Source: Lepeophtheirus salmonis (Eukaryota; Arthropoda; Copepoda; Siphonostomatoida; Caligidae). Taken from it: a DNA stretch of 64,000 nt. Under the pieces are notes generated by a model, which made no database searches, was not told where the DNA came from, and was given only the letters and a program-made list of their open reading frames with translations. This document shows positions 58,201 to 64,000 of this stretch, in pieces; the stretch's first letter is position 1, and the number at the start of each line of letters is the position of its first letter. The stretch covers positions 71,645,702 to 71,709,701 of the forward strand of contig NC_052135.2 of the NCBI RefSeq assembly GCF_016086655.4. The letters run 5' to 3'. The translations under genes and the position numbers were made by a program.

Positions 58201-59255
58201 AAGTCTAAAACTGCAAGGCTTAATTTGAAGGTAAGAATCACACAACGTCTTCGACAAGTAATTGATTAAGTATGGCCTGGTGTTCTGATTTATATAAGTA
58301 ATTTATAATGTAATAACAAATCGTAGAGTCGTCCATCTTTATTTATATTTTTTATTTGGACTTTTCCTCCACAACAATTTCTAATAAGGATCTTCTACCC
58401 TCAAGCCCCAACCTTGAAGAGATATATTTCATTGTCAAACTTGATGTCCAATTACGACAACAACAGAGGAGAGCCATCATTAGTATCATGCCATCATCCA
58501 CTATCGTTTCTATACATACAATAATTTTTCATTGAGAGTGAAGGAAAAAGCGGTTAATGTGCTCTGTCCTTGAACCAAGAATGCTTTTGACCCCGGATGA
58601 AGAGAGAATATGAACAAAAAAAGATAAGAAACTTGAATTTTACTTCCGAAGAGGATTATATGTAAAAAGGAAAGTAAAATCTTCATTGTGCCCATGAATA
58701 ACAAAAATATAAAGGTACGTTATGACTCATTCGTGTTCGAGTTTAAAGCTGTAAGCATTAAAAAGTTTTATTCCTAAGCAAAAACAAAAAAATTGTTAAC
58801 TTCAACTTTCTTTTCATTTAACTTTTTTTTTTTTTTGAAGAACTCACTTTTTCAATTTAATTCTTCTGTAAAAGCTTATAAGGTTGTTAATTTTTTTAGC
58901 TTAGTTCAAACCACTGTCAGAGTTGTAAATTTAAAAATATGTATCTCACATTATTTTAATAAAATATGCAGAATTTTTCAGCTTAATTCTGCTGAAAAGT
59001 TTACATGTGGTTTTTTATATGGAAATTTTATTATTTGAACACTAATTTCCTACCGAAAACAAGTATTTTGCATTATTTAAACAAAATATACAATCAAAAC
59101 TATTTCTTCAACTTTTTTTTTTGATTTCTCCCAATGTATCGTGGAGTAAATATTACCCTCTCTACTCAAAAACTAGAGTGCATCATTTTAATCCCCTGGC
59201 CCGATACGACTCTTTAAGCTAGTTTAAATCTCCTCCTTGGATATTTCCTCCTCTC
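58201..59255. other. AT-rich stretch, nothing recognised
   Basis: ORFs at 58510-58704 and 58793-59038 are F/L/K-rich and show no motif. Confidence 0.4.
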
Positions 59256-59479
59256 TCATACACCCCCAATCATTTTAAAGACAGCCTCATATTTAGGATT
59301 TGCGAGCATACTATTTCCACCTTCATCACTACCCCAAGAAAATTTATTTTTGGAGATGAGTGAGTTACTAAGTGTATTATTTCCAATAACAGAGTTTTCT
59401 TTATCCTTCAACTGCCGGATTTTTAGTTTGGCATATTTTATTTCAAGGCATGGCCTTTAATATCTTCTTGAGAGGCCAT
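59256..59479 (-). pseudogene. Unassigned polar ORF remnant, coiled-coil-like
   Basis: On the minus strand an ATG at 59479-59477 gives MASQEDIKGHALK, then a stop. One frame over, CLEIKYAKLKIRQLKDKENS continues through VIGNNTLSNSLISKNKFSWG, SDEGGNSMLANPKYEAVF and KMIGGV to a stop at 59258-59256. A single-base change near 59440 would join the two. The composition is polar and balanced, unlike the F/K/I/N-rich chance ORFs elsewhere, and LEIKYAKLKIRQLK has a heptad pattern. I recognise no family. It could be a gag- or ORF1-like retroelement piece, a transposon accessory protein or an eroded host exon. No clear splice acceptor was found. Confidence 0.4.
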
Positions 59480-60157
59480 TTCTTCAACTAAATTCTCTTT
59501 TAGGTACGAATATTTACCAAACACACATATTTATTGTCCATAATGTATGTAAATTAAGCGCTTATAGAAAAAGTTTAAAAGTCGTTGGTAAAAGTGTATT
59601 CTTTAACTGTTAAAATAACATACAATTTACAGCATGGATAATGTATGATATTTATTACTCTTCGGTATATATTTATGTAATGATTGCAAATATGGGGTCT
59701 ATTACTTTGATACTTCCGATAATTTCATCTCAACAATAGTAACTATTTACTATCGATCAAATATTCAACTTACAACAGACAATTAACCTTTATAGTCTTA
59801 CTAGCATTAAATGTTGCTTATCTTTTAAAATATAACACAATTTATTGCAAATATAATACCACTTGAGTCTTATGGGCGCATATTTATTCGTTAGTTAATT
59901 TTTATACCTTTATTGCAAAATATAGTTTTGTATAAGTAAAGAATAATAAAGTCACATATATAGATATATATACTTATATAGATTAAACGATTCATAACCG
60001 TAAGAACAAAGACATTGCAAATACAATAGATTATTATCATTTTTCCTGTTAGTGCCTATACATTTATTGGAGAAGCCACTTTAAAATTAGCTTTTGTAGT
60101 TTATTTCCATAAAATTTTGAATTAGTTAAGGAAAACTATTTTTAGAAACGATTACTT
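59480..60157. other. AT-rich stretch, nothing recognised
   Basis: No coding or repeat-family signal was seen. Confidence 0.4.
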
Positions 60158-61259
60158 ATAACAGGTTTTGAAAAAAGTAATTTCGTATTCTCCTCATCTT
60201 TATAACTTAGTATATCTTTTTCATTATTGTTCACTTCAGATCATACGATAAGTTGTTGTATAGATGTGAGTATATACTACTAACACCTTTGACAGAATTG
60301 AGGTAGGCCGGGTTGGCCGTGAATTATCGTGTTTCGACAATGGAGATTTCAAAGAAAAAAAATCGGCACTCTTTTGGTTCTCGTTACACTACAGAATGAT
60401 TTCGTTCTGGTGTAGTGAAGGTAAATTATGGACCACACACTGACAGGCTTGTCGTCGAAAATATCAATAAAACCAAGACCAACAATGTAGGAGTCGGAGC
60501 ATCGCCAATGTTCTGAACAATTGATTAGTAAACCGATTTGAACAATATGCAGAAATCTAGATACAAACTAGAAAATCAAAGAGGAAAGGAATTGTGTTTA
60601 ATCAAGACAATGCCAGGCAGCACACATACTTGATGACACGCCAGCCTTGTAGTCTAAAATGTCGATAAACCCATGGAAAATATCGAGATAGACTCTCATT
60701 TGAGCAGTTATGTCAGCTCCTTGGAGCTGATAATCAATCAAAAATCCGTTTTGAACCATGTAGAGAAGGCTGGATACAAATTAGAAACTAGAATTGGAGA
60801 GGAATCACGTTTCATCAAGACAATGCCAGAATCTCAGGGAGCTCGGATGGGTAGTTCTAATGTATCCACCCTACAGTCTGGACCTGGCACCAAGTGACTG
60901 CCATCTACTCCTGTTTATGTTCAATGTGCTGGGTGTACAAACTTGGCCTCAATTTAGTTATGTGAAAATTGATTATCTGAATTTTTTGCCAATAGGACAA
61001 GCGCTCTTACTAGAAGGGCATTAAATCGGATTATAATAACACTTCTTATCAAACATTGAAAGCAAGCGGAAAAACTAAATGACTTTTCCCCCGAAACTAT
61101 ATTACTCTAATTTTTATCCCTCTATTAAGTTTGGTAAATAAGTGTATAAGCTTTTAATGGGCCCATCGGACTCATTGGCATTATATACTATGTCCTTGAC
61201 TGCATGTAGATTATAATATTACAAAAAATAAATAAAAATAAAAAATAGTTACGAAATTA
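60158..61259 (+). pseudogene. Mariner (cecropia-like), GTAATTTCGTATT-TIR family, longest copy
   Basis: The 5' end is AACAGGTTTTGAAAAAAGTA continuing TTTCGTATTC (core 60177-60190). The 3' core ACGAAATTA at 61251-61259 is its partial complement. The ATG at 60340 starts MEISKKKNRHSF. After a gap, the HTH part IEIDSHLSSYVSSLELIINQ, then KSVLNHVEKAGYKLET (ORF 60673-60897), fits the second HTH. A duplicated-looking stretch (60440-60660 versus 60670-60850) repeats the ENI-NK, ETR/EN-E and IKTMPG/IKTMPE segments. In frame 60794-61024, RQCQNLRELGWVVLMYPPYS then LDLAPSDCHLLLFM holds the third Asp. The central domain with the first and second Asp is reduced or missing. Confidence 0.85.
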
Positions 61260-61934
61260 TTGTCGGCTGGGATCAATACTGGGAGTAGGACAAACTAAAT
61301 ATATTTAAAAAAAAGGATATGCACAAGCTTCAGTTGGGAAACATATGTCGAATCGAAAACAACAGAGATTACATGTAGTTTATTTCAGTTAGTAGCGAAA
61401 CTACAAAATAGGGAACATTAGCCTTTTTGTCTAAATCAAAAGCCACAAACATCTTAATTTCAGCCAAATGTTTCGTCCGTTTCTGGTCATTAACATAATC
61501 TAGAAATGATGCCAAGTATCTGCAAATAGACCTGGCTTAGAGTAAATCAATTGTGAATATCATATACTGATTACTAATAAAAGAGTATACGATTCTATGG
61601 CATCGTATGACCCGTTTCTTTATAAAAAATATGTCAACATACTCGTATGGTTCTGTATCCGTACTCATTACCTCAAACTAAGCCCCTGGACATGTGGGAA
61701 GGTCTTGTCTTCGAAATTTCCATTTTTCTTCCCATTCTCCTCATGCACAATGTTTGATACTCTTTGGTGGTTCATGGACATTCATACGAGGTATACCATC
61801 CCACCTCAAATGGTTGACAACCTTTTCAGACATTTTCTTCAACTTTCTTATGTTTTTGATTTGTTAGAACAACGTGCAAGGTAGAAGGTATTCTGTTAAA
61901 TTTAATGTGCTTAGGTTCGATAATTGATTGTTCC
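61260..61934. other. Spacer with an unassigned ORF
   Basis: The forward ORF at 61597-61884 (95 codons) is aromatic-rich (for example LSPWTCGK, LWWFMDIHTRY) and open from its own ATG. I recognise no domain, signal or neighbour supporting it as a gene, so it is not called a CDS. Confidence 0.35.
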
Positions 61935-62075
61935 TAAGGAAAGAAATGTAATTAATGTATGTATATTGGACTAAAGAGACCATTCTTTGGTCTGATTAAG
62001 TAAAGTGTAATACTTTAATATTTACTTTACTTAATCAGTTGAACTTCATATGACCAATTAAAGGAACATTAAAAA
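61935..62075 (-). repeat. R2 repeat, copy 6 (reverse) with 15-bp perfect hairpin
   Basis: On the minus strand it starts AATGTTCCTTTAATTGGTC, as in the other copies. The central segment is a perfect inverted repeat: CTGATTAAGTAAAGT at 61992-62006 and ACTTTACTTAATCAG at 62024-62038, with a 17-nt loop. In other copies the corresponding arm is only ACTGATTAAGTATAAGT, without this partner, so the palindrome seems specific to this copy. Confidence 0.78.
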
Positions 62076-62384
62076 AAGATTTGGATATTTTATTTGACGA
62101 TGTCCTATAGGTATGACCATTGCACTAAAATCAAATCAGCTATTCCTTATTGTTGTTCTTTTAAATGGACATTTTAACTTTAAATTGAACATAAAGTAAA
62201 TCATTTGAAAGCTGATAGTCTAAGTAATTATATGGTATGAATGGCTGCTAGAAATTATGATAAAGACGGGTTTATTTAGCTTTTGATAAAATAGGCAATA
62301 GATATATATTATGCAAGCTATTTGTCAACATTTTGGGTACTTTATTTGGGAAACATGGTTCTTTAGGTAGCTGATTTTTTTATA
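62076..62384. other. AT-rich spacer, nothing recognised
   Basis: No motif or repeat copy was seen. Confidence 0.4.
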
Positions 62385-62953
62385 GATATGTTGCCACAAA
62401 TATTTGGAAGAGGCATTGAGCCGTCCTTAAAATCCAGGCCGGAAGCAACAACATAACAATTGCTAGAGACCCAGGTGAAATCCTGAATCGGCATAGTTGC
62501 CAATGGAAGGGCTTACATATGGCTGCAGGACTCGGCTACATGCCACACCTCGAAAAAAGTCTCAAGTAGCTCAAAAACAATTTTGAAAACGTGGCCTCGC
62601 CCGACTTTTGGCCTCCAAACTCGCCAGATCTGAATTTAATTGACTTTTTAGTGTAGAGTGTGATTGCACGACAAACCAACCAAATCTGCTATAACACCAA
62701 AGACAAACTTATCAGTCGGATCAGGATGCAATTCTTAGATTTACCAAGGTAACAGGTGGCAAAGGCCTGCTCGCGCTTACGGCCTAGTATAAGACGTAAT
62801 TGAGTTTGGAGGTTATTCTATTAGATAAAATGTTATATAATTCATTAAGTTTTTAGAATCTGTTTTTATTTTTTTAATCTGACAATTGGTTGGAGAGAAA
62901 ATTGCTTCTGAAAAGAAAATATCTTTTTAGGAGCCCAGATAGCTTGCCCCCCT
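62385..62953 (+). pseudogene. Tc1/mariner-superfamily transposase, same family as 12.5-kb copy
   Basis: DMLPQIFGRGIEPSL (about 62388), LLETQVKS then IGIVANGRAYIWLQDSATCH (second Asp, about 62530) and TSKKV match the 12.5-kb copy. Here the central part is kept. In another frame, LKNNFENVASPDFWPPNSPD then LNLIDFLV (about 62570-62650) carries the third Asp, and ARQTNQICYNTKDKLISRIR, MQFLDLPR and QVAKACSRLR follow to a stop. The 3' end CCAGATAGCTTGCCCCCCTA (about 62953) matches GATAGCTTACCCACCCTG at 13030. The N-terminal third is missing. Confidence 0.88.
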
Positions 62954-63651
62954 ATAAGCCAGCTATTATTTGTTAAATAGTATAGGGTGATATTTTAGCT
63001 GAAAAGCTGTTTTAAATCTTAATAAAATATGAAATCAGTTATATAAATATGTTTGAAAATTATATAAATAAATGGATTTAGTGTCTAATAGGATTTTTTT
63101 TTCAGTATTTCATTATGATCGTCTGGTCATTTTTTTTTTTTGTTCTTTATTTTATGATTAAATACTACAAATCATAACACGTAGGAAACAAACCAAGTAT
63201 CAAGGTTGTTCAGCAGGGTGTTGTTTCTAAGGGGAGGAGGTTGACCTGTTCAGTTTGCTATGTATGTAAGTATCTGAAAATACAATTATTATTAATACAA
63301 ACTACATAGGTACACTTCCCCTCTTTGTTAGCTTTAATTATGCTTTGCTTCAGGGTGTAGGTATATATCATATAGCTTTGTTCTTCAATATTAAACTGAA
63401 GTATTACTCACATGAAAATATATTCTTTGACGAGTTTAAAACCGACTTACCTCATTTTTGATGAACTAAAAATATGTATAGTTTAATTATGCAACTTGAG
63501 TAATAAATTTAACAATAGAAACACTAAGCCACTTGGTATTATGACTCATTTCAATTATATGAACGTGCATTGTTTTTACTAGATGAAGAGCTTTATTTGA
63601 GTTCACGTGCTTCCTATTTTGTGCCCAGACTCAAGTACTATTACGTTATAT
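62954..63651. other. AT-rich spacer, nothing recognised
   Basis: No coding or repeat-family signal was seen before the hAT-like terminus. Confidence 0.4.
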
Positions 63652-64000
63652 CAGTGATTCCTAACCTTTCTTATGCCGTGCCCCCTTAATAACATTTGCT
63701 AAGTTGCAGTAACCCCAAGGAAACAAAAGTAGTTGTGTTGATCCTTCCGCACTACATTTTTGGAGCCAGCAAGTTCTAATTCTGTATAAAATTTGGTTTT
63801 AGGTAATTATGACAAAAACGTTTTTGCCGTCGGTAACTTTGCCGCTTACATTCTTAGCGCCAGCAATTATGCTTCGAAGGAAATTTTCTGCTTGACATTT
63901 TCGCCGCCTTTTTCTTTTTTTATACTCTTGGTTCGAACTTTACTGTTGTCAATATTTTCCAATCTTCTTCTTCTCTTAACACGGCGTTACATTGCTAATA
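63652..64000 (+). mobile_element. Probable hAT-type terminus, element continues beyond window
   Basis: CAGTGATTCCTAACCTTTC then TTATGCCGTGCCCCCTTAAT starts at 63652. The CAGTGxTTCxxAACCT beginning is the characteristic left terminus of many animal hAT transposons. The 8 bp before it (CGTTATAT, 63644-63651) would be the target duplication. The right end is outside the window. Further in, TTGCCGTCGGTAACTTTGCC and CATTTTCGCCGCC (63827-63912) form a GCC-containing degenerate repeat. No transposase coding sequence is visible yet. Confidence 0.6.

Noticed and set aside
61597..61884. 95-codon forward ORF starting MASYDPFLYKKYVN
   Set aside because: No recognised domain, no supporting context, aromatic-rich composition, and length within chance expectation for a window this size.
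1..64000. tRNA, rRNA, CRISPR array, bacterial-type promoters or operons
   Set aside because: No tRNA cloverleaf, rRNA core sequence or regularly spaced direct repeats were seen, and the element types are those of an animal genome.

Overview
This is an AT-rich eukaryotic, animal-type window. I can support no intact host gene, tRNA, rRNA or CRISPR array. It reads as an intergenic or repeat-rich stretch built mostly from decayed transposable elements. The mix suits a caligid copepod such as the salmon louse: very AT-rich, many Tc1/mariner families, short palindromic non-autonomous repeats. That assignment is inference from composition and element types only, because no host marker gene is present.

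About eighteen fossils with Tc1/mariner-superfamily coding remnants lie on both strands, at about 0.3-0.6, 6.6-7.6, 12.5-13.0, 14.3-14.8, 23.6-24.1, 25.5-25.9, 28.0-28.6, 28.7-29.3, 32.1-32.4, 32.7-33.3, 34.7-35.1, 38.0-38.8, 40.2-40.5, 50.2-51.0, 51.9-52.9, 56.6-57.2, 60.2-61.3 and 62.4-63.0 kb. All are broken by stops, frameshifts or internal deletions. Other autonomous-element remnants are a piggyBac transposase (45.0-46.77 kb), a Helitron helicase tail (55.1-55.5 kb, minus), two RNase H-bearing LINE ends (42.57-43.2 and 54.4-54.7 kb), a zinc-knuckle LINE-like tail (1.1-1.46 kb) and a probable hAT terminus running off the right edge (63.65 kb).

Four non-coding families recur. R1 (about 170 bp, eight copies) has no terminal repeats that I could see. 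R2 (about 160 bp, six copies plus one tail) carries a hairpin and an antisense Pol III B-box-like motif. R3 (about 230-400 bp) has inverted termini rich in GGTCC/GGACC. R4 (about 400 bp) has ends like those of R3.

The elements are nested. A 222-bp solo LTR with a 5-bp target duplication sits inside a transposase fossil, an R1 copy sits inside a TIR-bounded element at 11.5-12.2 kb, and a mariner 3' end abuts a severed R2 tail at 13.03 kb. The best candidates for something beyond dead repeats are an internally deleted mariner at 28.0-28.6 kb, whose DNA-binding domain is still open over 116 codons, and an unassigned polar, coiled-coil-like reading frame at 59.26-59.48 kb (minus). I found no convincing new multi-gene system.
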